This document shows, piece after piece, positions 8,291 through 16,519 of a stretch of 64,000 nt of DNA. The notes under the pieces were generated by a model. It ran no database searches and had not been told where the DNA came from. It saw only the letters and a list, made by a program, of their open reading frames with translations. This DNA is from Nonomuraea sp. NEAU-A123 (lineage in GTDB: Bacteria; Actinomycetota; Actinomycetes; Streptosporangiales; Streptosporangiaceae): contig NZ_JAHFZZ010000009.1 of the NCBI RefSeq assembly GCF_018603905.1, forward strand, positions 124,001 to 188,000. The letters are read 5' to 3'. Numbering within the stretch: the first letter of the stretch is position 1; every line of letters begins with the position of its first letter. A program made the position numbers and the translations under genes.

Positions 8291-9955
8291 TCAGCGCACG
8301 AACCCGTTGACGATCAGCGGAAGAGAGGCGTCCAACCCGATGACGTTGAGCACGCCCGCATCCTTCGGGTCCGCGATCGAGTAGCCGGCGGCGGTCATCG
8401 CCGCGACCACCACGCGGGCGTCCCGGTTGACCCGCCGGCGGTAGCCGTCGAGCGCCTGGCTCGGGTGGGAGCGGCCGGCCCACGTCTCGTTGTCGGTCAG
8501 GACGACGATCCCGTCCACGGTCATCCGCTCCTTGGCCGCCCAGGTGAACGGCAGCGACAGGTCGGTGCCCCCGCCCGAAGGCTCCCAGGAGGCGATCTCC
8601 CGCAGGTTGGTGCGCGGCGTCACCTTGGAGGCGTGCACGGCGGTGTCCACGTCGATGACGTGCACGTTCTGCTCAATGCGGGCGAGCATGACGGCCATGG
8701 CGCAGCCGACCTCGTACGGACTGCCGACCGGCGAGCCACCCACCCTGACACCGTCCGACCACTTGCCGCTCATCGACCCGGACGAATCCACGGCGACGAG
8801 CAACCGCTTCCCGGTCGGCTCGACATGGCCGAAGGACAACTCGTATGTCTCCTCCAACGCGTCCAGGACCGCCGGGACCGGCGCCCACGTCTGGGCGTCG
8901 GCACGCGGGTTCGGCTGGGCCCGGCCGGAGGCGTACACCCGCATCGCGAGCCAGGCGTCCATCGGATGGATCCGGGCACGCAGCAGCGCGTCCCGATCGG
9001 TCAGCCGGGCCGCGGCGCGCCGGGTGGCGTCGCCGAGCGGCGTCAGCGTGCCGAGACGGGTCATGCGGGCCAAGTTGCGGATGAGCGCGGTCATACCGAC
9101 CGTGTCGACCAGGGCGTCCCACACCTTCGGCTCGCGCAGCATCGCGTCCGGGAGGAACTCCCAGGGCACCCGCGACTCGTTCACGACCCGGATCGCCTCG
9201 TCGACGCCGGTGACCGCCTTCGCCGTGAGGAACCGGTGCACAGCGGGCAGCACCTCACGGGCCCGCTCGTCCGCGACGTTCCCGGCGATCCACCCGAACA
9301 AGGTCTTGCGCTGCTCATCGTCGGCGACCGGATGGGCGACCCGCAGCATGTCCCGCAGGCTGAACGCCTCGCCCTGCGGCGTCCTGCGCTGAGCGGCCTT
9401 GCACGCCTTGAACGCGACGTCGTCCGCGCTCCCGGTGAGGAACCAGGAGCCGAGCGCGGTCCGCAGCGACCGGCCCACCACGGGCGAGGTCCCCTGACCG
9501 GTCGCCTTGCCGCCCAGGTTCTTGTGGTAGCCGAAGAACTGGGCCAGATGATCGGTCGTACGCGCCACCTTCGCCAGCGCCACCTTCGCCGCCTGCCTGG
9601 TGTCGGCGTCACCCTTCGCGTAGCAGGCCGCGAGCGCGAACAGGGCGGGCCGCTGCTTCGGAGCACGCGGCGGCCGGGCGGTCGAGACCGCGGTGAGCAG
9701 GGCGACGACGCGCGGGCCGTCCTCGGCGATCGCCTGGAACAGCACGTCGGCGTTCTCCGCCGTCAGCTTGGCCTCGCTCACGTAGTAGGTGCCGCCCGTG
9801 GTGCCGAGAATCAGGAAATCCTCCAGCTTGTTCCACAGGTCCTTGTCGAAGACGTAGCCGCCGGCGGCGTTCTCCACCTGGTCGGTGCGGCCGGGAACGC
9901 GCCGCGTCTGCGGAGTGGCGATCGCTGAGACCGCGGCGAGGGGGTCACGTGCCAT
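8291..9955 (-). CDS. rsr: Ro60 orthologue: TROVE/VWA domain RNA-binding protein (Rsr)
   Basis: 554 residues, close to Deinococcus Rsr (about 530). Residues ~25-365 form the TROVE HEAT-repeat ring that binds misfolded RNA ends and Y RNA; residues ~380-554 form a von Willebrand A domain with the MIDAS motif DSSGSMS (first Asp near residue 390) and later LTDNETW. Bacterial Ro60 proteins act with Y RNAs in RNA quality control, tethered to exonucleases such as PNPase. The start ATG has AGGAG 7 bases upstream. Immediately upstream on the same strand lie two Y RNA genes (10001-10297), giving a complete Ro ribonucleoprotein locus. No RtcB, RtcA or PNPase gene is visible nearby. It ends 19 bases from the convergent histidine kinase stop. 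Confidence 0.93.
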   Translation of the reverse strand: MARDPLAAVSAIATPQTRRVPGRTDQVENAAGGYVFDKDLWNKLEDFLILGTTGGTYYVSEAKLTAENADVLFQAIAEDGPRVVALLTAVSTARPPRAPKQRPALFALAACYAKGDADTRQAAKVALAKVARTTDHLAQFFGYHKNLGGKATGQGTSPVVGRSLRTALGSWFLTGSADDVAFKACKAAQRRTPQGEAFSLRDMLRVAHPVADDEQRKTLFGWIAGNVADERAREVLPAVHRFLTAKAVTGVDEAIRVVNESRVPWEFLPDAMLREPKVWDALVDTVGMTALIRNLARMTRLGTLTPLGDATRRAAARLTDRDALLRARIHPMDAWLAMRVYASGRAQPNPRADAQTWAPVPAVLDALEETYELSFGHVEPTGKRLLVAVDSSGSMSGKWSDGVRVGGSPVGSPYEVGCAMAVMLARIEQNVHVIDVDTAVHASKVTPRTNLREIASWEPSGGGTDLSLPFTWAAKERMTVDGIVVLTDNETWAGRSHPSQALDGYRRRVNRDARVVVAAMTAAGYSIADPKDAGVLNVIGLDASLPLIVNGFVR

Positions 9956-10000
9956 GGTGCGCTCCTTCCGTTCGACCCGCCCGAAAGCGGATATGCGAAA

Positions 10001-10140
10001 GGGGAGCGGATGGGGTGATGGCCGCCGAGTTTAGACAGATGCGCTATCCGGACTGCGCCACCTCCCGACCAGCCGGGAGGGCAGGATTCGAACCTGCGAT
10101 CTTCTGTTCCCGATAACCGACGACCTTCGACCCGCTCCCC
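10001..10140 (-). ncRNA. Y RNA 1 (YrlA-type, tRNA-like)
   Basis: Read on the minus strand from 10140. A 9-bp terminal stem GGGGAGCGG/CCGCTCCCC closes the RNA. Inside it is GTCGAAGGTCGTCGGTTATC, strikingly like the Ro60-binding strand of animal Y RNAs (as I recall, GGTCCGAAGGTAGTGAGTTATC in human Y1), pairing through GGTCGTC with GGCGGCC on the 3' side. The rest is a permuted tRNA: anticodon-stem 3' strand ACAGA, 5-nt variable loop, T arm GCAGG-TTCGAAT-CCTGC, then a 7-bp acceptor stem CCTCCCG/CGGGAGG capped by a 6-nt loop, then D arm with GCGC/GCGC stem and anticodon 5' strand TCTGT. A short TTT follows the 3' end. Ends are set by pairing and are good to a few bases. Confidence 0.88.
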
Positions 10141-10159
10141 TTGCCCATCAGGCCTGGAA

Positions 10160-10297
10160 CCGGCACGGATGTGGGGATGCCCACCGGCGTTCGGTGCTCT
10201 GGCCAGCTGAGCTACACAGACCGAAGCCTGTGGCGGGAGTCGAACCCGCGACAACCCCATTGGAAGTGGATAACCGACGGACTTCGACCCGTGCCGG
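10160..10297 (-). ncRNA. Y RNA 2 (YrlA-type, tRNA-like)
   Basis: Same architecture as Y RNA 1, 19 bases further upstream. Terminal stem CCGGCACGG/CCGTGCCGG (9 bp), Ro60-binding strand GTCGAAGTCCGTCGGTTATC, upper stem GTCCGTCGG/CCGGTGGGC (9 pairs, several G-U). The tRNA part has T arm GCGGG-TTCGACT-CCCGC, acceptor stem CACAGGC/GTCTGTG (7 pairs) closed by a TTCG tetraloop, and D stem GCTC/GAGC. Terminal and acceptor stems differ completely in sequence from Y RNA 1 but keep pairing, which is covariation support inside the window. The anticodon-stem equivalent pairs less well than in copy 1. The 3' internal-loop strand keeps the CATC...CATCCG frame seen in copy 1. Confidence 0.86.
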
Positions 10298-10307
10298 CAC
10301 CAGACCC

Positions 10308-10340
10308 GATGAACTGGTTCCCACGTTACTGATCAACGTG
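10308..10340 (-). promoter_or_regulatory. Candidate promoter/operator of the Y RNAs
   Basis: On the minus strand TTGATC (10336-10331), 17 bases, then TTCATC (10313-10308) gives a weak -35/-10 pair that would start transcription at about 10300, within 3 bases of the 5' end predicted from the Y RNA 2 fold. The -35 lies inside an inverted repeat, CACGTT at 10322-10327 and AACGTG at 10335-10340, which could be a repressor or activator site. Inference only. Confidence 0.35.
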
Positions 10341-10381
10341 ACGAGCCACACCTGATTATCGGGACCCCGTTGTCGGCGACC

Positions 10382-10822
10382 TCAAACCTCGACGACCGCG
10401 GACGCGGCGTTCCCCACCACCCCGAGCAGAACCCCCCATCCAGCGCTGCCAAGGAACTGCGCCGTCTGCCGAAGCTGGCCGCGCTTCTCCTCGTCAGGCT
10501 CCCTCTCGGCGGCGGCTTCGAGGCCGGCGATGATCTGCCTGGCGAGCAGTTCGGCCGGCCACCCTCCCACGACCCGGCGGGCCTCACCGGTCGGGCTGTG
10601 GATACCGTCGATCTCCCGCCCGGCCGAATCGGCGCCCGTGACATCGGTGAACCGGAAGAACGGCGGCCGTTCACCGGCAAGTGCGGCGAGCGCCCGTCGC
10701 ACTTCCTCGGGGTCCATGCCGAGCCGTTCGACGATCTGGTGCGGCTGGATCAGCGCCGCGCCCTCATCCGTCATCTGGACGATCGCCTTGAGTACGGGTA
10801 AGTCGTGGTCTTTCCAGGTCAT
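10382..10822 (-). CDS. Hypothetical protein with winged-helix-like N terminus
   Basis: 146 residues. The N-terminal part (MTWKDHDLPVLKAIVQMTDE, then PHQIVERLGMDPEEVRRALAALA) reads like a small winged helix-turn-helix. The middle is FFRFTDVTGADSAGREIDG, and the C terminus a Gly/Ala-rich hydrophobic stretch (GWGVLLGVVGNAASAVVEV) that might insert in or lie on a membrane. ATG at 10822 has GGAG 6 bases upstream. It lies upstream of and co-directional with the Y RNA/Ro60 locus. I do not recognise a named function. Confidence 0.65.
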   Translation of the reverse strand: MTWKDHDLPVLKAIVQMTDEGAALIQPHQIVERLGMDPEEVRRALAALAGERPPFFRFTDVTGADSAGREIDGIHSPTGEARRVVGGWPAELLARQIIAGLEAAAEREPDEEKRGQLRQTAQFLGSAGWGVLLGVVGNAASAVVEV

Positions 10823-10916
10823 GTTCGCTCCAGAAGTTCGGTTTGTCCGTCGCAGTCTCCTCCAGGCTTGGCCTCCGTGAGGCGAACATGCCGTCGCGAG
10901 GTGCCGGGAAATCTGC

Positions 10917-11285
10917 TCACGGTCGCCACTTCGCCAGATATGCCGCGTGGTCGGCGTACGGGAGGGCGAGGAGCCGAACGACCCCGAACGCCATCGCCTT
11001 GGTCGTGTTGCCCTCATCCACGGGCAGGAACTCGGCCTCGGCGACGAACCCCGTCAGCTCATCCAGGATCCGCCGTTTGGCCTCGATCTCCTGCAGCACG
11101 CGGGCCGGAGCGTAGCGAACCAGATGGGCGACAGCGGCGCGCGACTGATCGCCGCTCGAACCTGCGACGGTGATCCCGCCCTCGCCCTCCTCGACGTTCG
11201 ACGGCCACGACACCGGCGACGCGGCAAGCGCTCCCCGCTCGTCTTCGTTGAGCCTGGCGCGGAGAAAGGCGATCAGCTCGTTCAT
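10917..11285 (-). CDS. DUF6221-family protein
   Basis: 122 residues. It starts MNELIAFLRARLNEDERGA and contains HLVRYAPARVLQEIEAKRRIL and near the C terminus LLALPYADHAAYLAKWRP; this combination matches what I know as DUF6221, a common actinomycete accessory protein of unknown function, often near mobile or phage-derived genes. It is followed 94 bases later by the hypothetical gene on the same strand. Confidence 0.75.
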   Translation of the reverse strand: MNELIAFLRARLNEDERGALAASPVSWPSNVEEGEGGITVAGSSGDQSRAAVAHLVRYAPARVLQEIEAKRRILDELTGFVAEAEFLPVDEGNTTKAMAFGVVRLLALPYADHAAYLAKWRP

Positions 11286-11297
11286 TTCAGGCTCTCC

Positions 11298-12086
11298 ATG
11301 ATCGGGGCTGTCGTCTGCGTCATCGTAGAGCCGAAGAGCGGCGTTGCCCCTCGGCAGGTCGGCGATCCGTCGCCCGAGCGCGGCATCAACGTCGGTGCGA
11401 TCAGTTTCATGAGGGCCAGCACGTCCGCCGCGTTGGCCTGCCCCACTACACCATGCCTGAGCCGGATACCGATCTCGGTCCTGTTCCTGGAGAGGCAGGC
11501 CCTCGCTTTGTTGAAGGAGTTCGCCTTGCCGCGGAACGGTCCGTGCCTTGCGCGGCTGGAGCTGCGCTTTGACCGCGACACCGGCTCGATCTTCGTGATC
11601 TCCTGCGACGATCCCGCCTGCGCCCAGGCACGCATGGGACAGCCCGTCCGGGAAGTTTCGCCCGATTACTCCGGCCGCGCTCACCGAGACGATACCGCCC
11701 TGGTGGTCCGGGCTGACGGCCTGCCTCTGATCGCCTATCGGGACGTGAGCGACGGCGCGATCAAGCTGCTGGACTGCCACACCCGCGAGTGCTCGCGGGC
11801 CGACACGGCCACGCTGTCCGAACCCGGTCACAACACGGCGTCGGCGATGGCATTGGACCGGGACGGGCGGGCGCTGGTGGCCTACCAGGACCTCGACCGC
11901 GAACGGATCGTCATCGCCGCCTGCTCAGGAACACGCTGCACGCGTACTCCGGTCACGACGATCCAGCGCGGCGGTGGTGACGGCCTGGCCATGGCGCTGG
12001 ACGGCCACGGTGGGCCGATGATCGCCTGGATGGACGTCTGGAACGACTGGGATCTGGTCGTGACTACGCCGCTCAATCTCCCCTGA
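11298..12086 (+). pseudogene. Truncated paralogue of the downstream Cys-pair repeat protein
   Basis: From about 11560 onward the frame encodes repeats nearly identical in pattern to the C-terminal part of the next gene: VISCDDPACAQA, LLDCHTRECSRA, IAACSGTRCTRT, then MALDGHGGPMIAWMDVWNDWDLVVTTPLNLP at the end, compared with VISCLDAACHRP, LLDCRTPDCSQA, LAVCTGSRCVSI and HVTTPLNLASD. The membrane-embedded N terminus of the relative is absent, and residues encoded by 11298-11560 show no clear similarity. I interpret it as a 5'-deleted remnant, though an independent short protein starting at ATG 11298 cannot be excluded. Confidence 0.55.
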
Positions 12087-12113
12087 CCCGCGACAGCCGA
12101 CTAGGTGATCTCG

Positions 12114-14225
12114 ATGGAGCACGTCGAACGACTGCGCAAGGACGGGGTGCCGTTCCGGGGGTATCTGGATGCCGGGCGCCATCTGGTCCGGCTCGCGCTG
12201 CCCGGAGTGCTGGTGCACGTGCCGCTCGCCGCACTGTCTCTGCTGGCCCTAACAGTGGCGGCCGGCGACTCGGCGGCGCTGGTCAACCAGCGGTTCCAGC
12301 TGATCGGGACGTCCGATGCCCCGTTGCTGATCTGGACGGTCGTGCTGACGGCGGCATCTCTCGCCGGGGAGATCGTGGTGTTCCCCGCGACAGTGATCAT
12401 GGCCACGGGTCACCTGGTCGACCGGTACGTGTCGCCTGTCGAGGCGCTGCGAGAGACGGTACGACGGTTGCCGTCCCTGCTCGTCCTGCTCCTGACAGGC
12501 GCGCTGGCACTTGGGGCGGTGTGGGCCGCGCAAACCGGCGTGCTGATGGCGACCGGCCAGCAGTGGCCGGCCAAGGCGGTGCTGGTGGTCGCCGCGTACA
12601 CGGCGATGCCGGGCCTGCTGGCAGTGCCCGGCATCGTGCTGCACGGCTGCTCGGGGCTCGACTCGATCCGCCGCGCCTACCGGTTGACCGAGCTGCGTTT
12701 CCTGGCGACCGCGTTGACGCTGGCCTTCGGGGTCGTCCTAGTGCCCGGCGCCGCGACGTGGGCTCTCGGGTCAGGGCTGCGCCTGCTCCCCGGCCCGCTC
12801 GCCACCCTCGGATGGTGCCTGGCCGGAACCGTGCTGGCGCTGGCCATCACGCCTTTCCAGGCAGCCGTGGTCGCGCGCCAGTTCCTCCACTGCATGGCCT
12901 GGCGTACCGAGGTGGACGATGCGGACCTGACGCACGGCCTGCCCGACACTCCCCCGCCGCGCCCGATACGGTTCAGGCTCCTGCCAGCGGCGCTGCTGCC
13001 CGGCCTGCTGTTCAGCGGAGTCGTGCTGGTCAACCCGTTCGGGTGGCCGGACGTCGCGGAAACGAACGTGACGGAGTCCTGGGCACCTGAGAAGTTCTCC
13101 GTCTCCTCCAGCGACCGCAAGCCGGAGATAGGGCCCTTCAGCCTGCAACACCTGCACACCGGCCGCGATGGGCGGCTGGTGGTGGTGATGGACGGCTTCG
13201 AGGACCGCTCCAGCCTGCTGGCCTGCGCCGACCTCTCGTGCCGGACGACGAGCTTCACCTGGGCCGAGCCGCACGACTCCGGCACCAGTTGGCGGGCGAG
13301 CGCGGCCAGTACACCGCTGCCTGACGGGCGTCTCCTGCTGACCACCTGGAACTCCGCCGGGCTCGAACTGCTCACCTGCGAGGCAGCCACGTGCGTACGG
13401 ACCAGCGGGGCGATCGCTACGACGCGCAGACCGCCGGAATCGGTAGGGGTGGCGCTGGCCGCACAGCGGGGCGGCGGCCTGGTCGTGGCCTACGCCGACG
13501 AGGATCCCGCGGGCGGTGACAGGCCGGCCCACGACTTTGTCTCCTTGATCTTCTGCCCGGATACAACCTGCGCCCGCTCAGAGCCTCGCCAGGTCGCCCG
13601 TCTGGAGGCGGGAGTGTACTCCGCCTACGACCACAATCTGGCGGTCGCCGTCGGCCCCGGAGACCGTCCGGTCGCCGCCCGCTATGACCCCGCCACAGGT
13701 CAGATCCAGGTGATCTCCTGTCTGGACGCCGCCTGCCACCGGCCGAGCGTGGCCAGGCCTGTGCCCCCTGCTCCGGCGAATGGCGACAAGCTGCCGTGGA
13801 CGGCCGGCCTGGCCATGGCGGTGCGTCCCGACGGCCGCCCCGCCATCGCCTACCGGGACCTGCGCGACCAGGCGAACAAACTGCTCGACTGCCGCACCCC
13901 CGACTGCTCTCAGGCCGACATACGCATGCTGGGCGCCGGGAGTGAGCACCACGCGGTCCCAGCACTGGTCCTGGACCGAGAGGGGCACCCGCTGGTGGCG
14001 TTCGAGAGCCGCGAACACCAGCGGCTCATGCTCGCCGTCTGCACCGGCAGCCGCTGCGTGAGCATCCCGGTGTCCAAGAACAGGGGCGGCTTCGGAGACA
14101 GGCTGGCCATGACGCTGAACGCCGCGGGCGACCCGGTGATCGCCTGGATCGACCACGCGCTCACGCCGCCCGGCCTCAGCTGGAACCTGCACGTCACCAC
14201 CCCGCTCAACCTCGCCTCGGACTAG
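12114..14225 (+). CDS. Membrane-anchored protein with extracellular Cys-pair repeat (propeller-like) domain
   Basis: About 703 residues. A short cytoplasmic start MEHVERLRKDGVPFRGY is followed by about six hydrophobic segments (residues ~25-270) and another at ~300-320. The remaining ~380 residues look extracellular and carry at least six blades each with a C-x(4-5)-C pair: LLACADLSC, LLTCEAATC, LIFCPDTTC, VISCLDAAC, LLDCRTPDC, LAVCTGSRC, alternating with P-x-I-A-[YF]/DGRPAIAYRD-type strands. This resembles a beta-propeller with a disulfide per blade. I chose ATG 12114; GTG 12105 is alternative. Function unknown; a related fragment lies just upstream and its N-terminal motif recurs near 17062. 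Confidence 0.75.
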   Translation: MEHVERLRKDGVPFRGYLDAGRHLVRLALPGVLVHVPLAALSLLALTVAAGDSAALVNQRFQLIGTSDAPLLIWTVVLTAASLAGEIVVFPATVIMATGHLVDRYVSPVEALRETVRRLPSLLVLLLTGALALGAVWAAQTGVLMATGQQWPAKAVLVVAAYTAMPGLLAVPGIVLHGCSGLDSIRRAYRLTELRFLATALTLAFGVVLVPGAATWALGSGLRLLPGPLATLGWCLAGTVLALAITPFQAAVVARQFLHCMAWRTEVDDADLTHGLPDTPPPRPIRFRLLPAALLPGLLFSGVVLVNPFGWPDVAETNVTESWAPEKFSVSSSDRKPEIGPFSLQHLHTGRDGRLVVVMDGFEDRSSLLACADLSCRTTSFTWAEPHDSGTSWRASAASTPLPDGRLLLTTWNSAGLELLTCEAATCVRTSGAIATTRRPPESVGVALAAQRGGGLVVAYADEDPAGGDRPAHDFVSLIFCPDTTCARSEPRQVARLEAGVYSAYDHNLAVAVGPGDRPVAARYDPATGQIQVISCLDAACHRPSVARPVPPAPANGDKLPWTAGLAMAVRPDGRPAIAYRDLRDQANKLLDCRTPDCSQADIRMLGAGSEHHAVPALVLDREGHPLVAFESREHQRLMLAVCTGSRCVSIPVSKNRGGFGDRLAMTLNAAGDPVIAWIDHALTPPGLSWNLHVTTPLNLASD

Positions 14226-14370
14226 GGAAGGGGGGATCCCGCCGTGCCACGGTCGTATCGTTGCCGCAGTGTGGACGATGTTCCATTCTGGCCACGCCTA
14301 CTGAGAACGCTTCCTTGGCCAGCGACTGCGGCGGGGCTGGCGAAGGCAAGCGCGTCGGCCGCTCGGCGCG

Positions 14371-15453
14371 TCACCGGTAGCGCCCGATCGCCACACTGTT
14401 GGGATCCGCGCCGAGGGGGATGGTGCCGGTGATGGAGTTGGTCGCCGTGTCGATCACCACCACACTTTTGGACGACAGGTCTGTGACATAGGCGCGGCTG
14501 CCGTCCGGCGTGATCGCCACGTCCAAGGGCGTGTCGACAGTGATGGTGGCGGTGACGGTGTTGGTCGCGGTGTTGATCACCTGTACGGTGCCCGGTCCGG
14601 GCTCCGGCTGCCCGCCCTCCTCCCCGCCCCCGCCTGGGTCATGGGTGTTGGTGACGTAAGCCCGGCTGCTGTCCGGCGTGATCGCCACGCTGCCGGGCCA
14701 GTCGTCGCCGGGGATTTGGGCGATTTCGGAATTGGTGGCCGCGTCCAACGCCAGCACGTAGCTGCTGCTGCTGTCGTTGATGTCGGGAATCGAGATGTAC
14801 ACCCGGCTGCCGTCCGGGTTGATCGCCACGTCCAACGGGTCGCCGATGAACATCCCCATGTGGTCAATGGGAGTGTTGGTCGCCGTGTCGAACACGTCTA
14901 CGCCGCTGCCGGTGATGTAGGCGCGGCCACCATCCGGACTGATCGCCACGTGCTGCGGCTGTTGCACACCAGAGATGGTGGCTACGACGGTGTTGGAGCC
15001 CGTGTCGATCACGGACACGGAATCCGACTGCGTATTGGTGACATAGGCGCGGCTGCCGTCCGGGGTGATCGCCACCCCGCTGGGCAAGTTACCGACGGGG
15101 ATGGTGGCCTTTACGTTGTTGATCACCGATACGGTGTTCGAACCCGCATTGACGACATAGCCGTGACGGCCGTCCGGCGTGATCGCCACATCGCCTGGAG
15201 AGTTCCCGACGGGGATGGTGGCGATGACGGTGTCCGTCTGCGTGTCGATCACCGCCACGAAGCCGGACTTGAGAGTGACGTACGCGAACTCCACCAGCGG
15301 CGCGGCGGCAGCAGACGGGCCGGGTACGGCCGATGGCAACAGCAGCACGGCAATGGCCGACCCGACCGCGAGACGCCGCATACCGGACGGCCGCACGCCG
15401 CGCCGCCGCTCGTGGCGACGCGAGCAGCCCATCCTGATCAACCCCGTGAACAT
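14371..15453 (-). CDS. Secreted YVTN-family beta-propeller protein
   Basis: About 360 residues. A twin-Arg-like signal region (MRRLAVGSAIAVLLLPSAVPG) is followed by seven to eight ~42-residue repeats of the form [VS]-x-V-I-D-T-x-T-N-x-V-x-A-T-I-x-V-G-x-x-P-x-x-V-A-I-T-P-D-G-x-x-A-Y-V, the YVTN surface-layer beta-propeller signature. Such proteins are extracellular; ligand unknown. One repeat carries a Gly/Glu-rich insertion (DPGGGGEEGGQPEPGPG). Start is uncertain: ATG 15453 is taken because of a G-rich stretch upstream; ATG 15381 would begin right at the signal peptide. Confidence 0.82.
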   Translation of the reverse strand: MFTGLIRMGCSRRHERRRGVRPSGMRRLAVGSAIAVLLLPSAVPGPSAAAAPLVEFAYVTLKSGFVAVIDTQTDTVIATIPVGNSPGDVAITPDGRHGYVVNAGSNTVSVINNVKATIPVGNLPSGVAITPDGSRAYVTNTQSDSVSVIDTGSNTVVATISGVQQPQHVAISPDGGRAYITGSGVDVFDTATNTPIDHMGMFIGDPLDVAINPDGSRVYISIPDINDSSSSYVLALDAATNSEIAQIPGDDWPGSVAITPDSSRAYVTNTHDPGGGGEEGGQPEPGPGTVQVINTATNTVTATITVDTPLDVAITPDGSRAYVTDLSSKSVVVIDTATNSITGTIPLGADPNSVAIGRYR

Positions 15454-16006
15454 CGCAACCCCCATCCGCCGGACAGGTCCCTCCCTATCCCGTCCAGGCA
15501 CGGCGGCCGCCAACCAGCACGCCATCTTGGCCCTCCAGAACGGAACCTTGACCCGCCAATGGGCCGCTGTTTCGTCCCGGACAGAGGGCGAACGCAGATT
15601 TCGCCCATATGTTGCCACCGGAGCCGACCCGGAGACCGACCGGCTGTCCTTTGTCCAGTCCGCGCGAACCTTGCGACGTCCGGACCTACCTTGATCGATC
15701 GTGGCCCGGATATGCCGATCTGCATCTGTCAGGAAGAACAGTCGACCTCATCAAGCTCCTGGGAAACGGGCTCTCGGTCGGGCTCATGAAACTAGCTCAC
15801 GGACGGGGGCTCATAGGCGCGCTCACGTACGGCTCGCGGGCGGGATGATCAGTTAAGCGGGTCCATGTCCGCCAGGAGCCCGGCTGGCGACCTCCGCTCC
15901 ATCACCGTCAACAGCCCGGCCGCCGTACCCACGTCCGTTGGGCGCGGACGGCTGCCACCGGCCACGCTAACGCCGGGCCGCCCGCGCCTGTTCAAGGAGG
16001 CCGCCT
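15454..16006. other. Gap without a convincing gene
   Basis: 553 bases between the starts/ends of two minus-strand secreted-protein genes. A short plus-strand frame at 15609-15848 ends in a hydrophobic stretch (LIKLLGNGLSVGLMKLAHG) but lacks a ribosome site and recognisable similarity. I see no RNA gene. The part nearest 15454 should contain the promoter of the YVTN gene. Confidence 0.4.
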
Positions 16007-16519
16007 CTAGAAGGCCTGAACGATCTGAGGCGTGTTGAAGGTTCGGATCAGCCCCATACGGGTGTCGTTGAGTTTGATCCTGCCGAATACCTCGTCCACG
16101 GAGGTGCCGAAGTCCTCATCGAGCCACACCCTCGGTACGGTGATCACGAAGTCGGCGCTGAGCCCGCTCAGATCCGAGGACCCGATGCCGACGACGGGAA
16201 CGCTGAAGAGCCATCCGGTGGTGTCGTCCGCGAACACCGAAGCCGAGTAGGGCGCGCCGTTCGTGGCGTTGATGATCCCGTCGGCTTCCTGCTTGCTCAT
16301 GTGAAAGTCGATGCCGATGGTGACTCTGTAGATCCCGGACCCCGCGCTTTCGATCGTCAGGCACACGTTGCTGGCGACTTCGCCCGTGCACCGCTGCTCG
16401 GCGGCGGCGGGCTGCGCCGCCAGGAGAACGACCGCGAGAGCGGGCGCCATGATGACGGCGAACGCTCTCAGGATGATGTGTTTGGCACGACTACGGAGTC
16501 CGATGATCCTTCTGAACAT
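16007..16519 (-). CDS. Secreted hypothetical protein
   Basis: 170 residues. A long signal sequence (positively charged start MFRRIIGLRSRAKH, hydrophobic IILRAFAVIMAPALAVVLLA, cleavage after AQPAAA) precedes a mature part of about 125 residues with two Cys close to its start (QRCTGEVASNVC) and a mixed beta-like pattern (GIYRVTIGIDFHMS, ADFVITVPRVWL). No family is recognised. It would be exported and may hold one disulfide bond. Confidence 0.72.
   Translation of the reverse strand: MFRRIIGLRSRAKHIILRAFAVIMAPALAVVLLAAQPAAAEQRCTGEVASNVCLTIESAGSGIYRVTIGIDFHMSKQEADGIINATNGAPYSASVFADDTTGWLFSVPVVGIGSSDLSGLSADFVITVPRVWLDEDFGTSVDEVFGRIKLNDTRMGLIRTFNTPQIVQAF

Noticed and set aside
10030..10300. Reading the region as ordinary tRNA genes because of TTCGA loops and D-arm sequences
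   Set aside because: T arm precedes D arm and each acceptor stem pairs within its own permuted unit; no linear cloverleaf with a free 3' end can be drawn.
15609..15848. Short plus-strand open frame
   Set aside because: No ribosome site, no similarity and Pro/Arg-rich start; probably chance.
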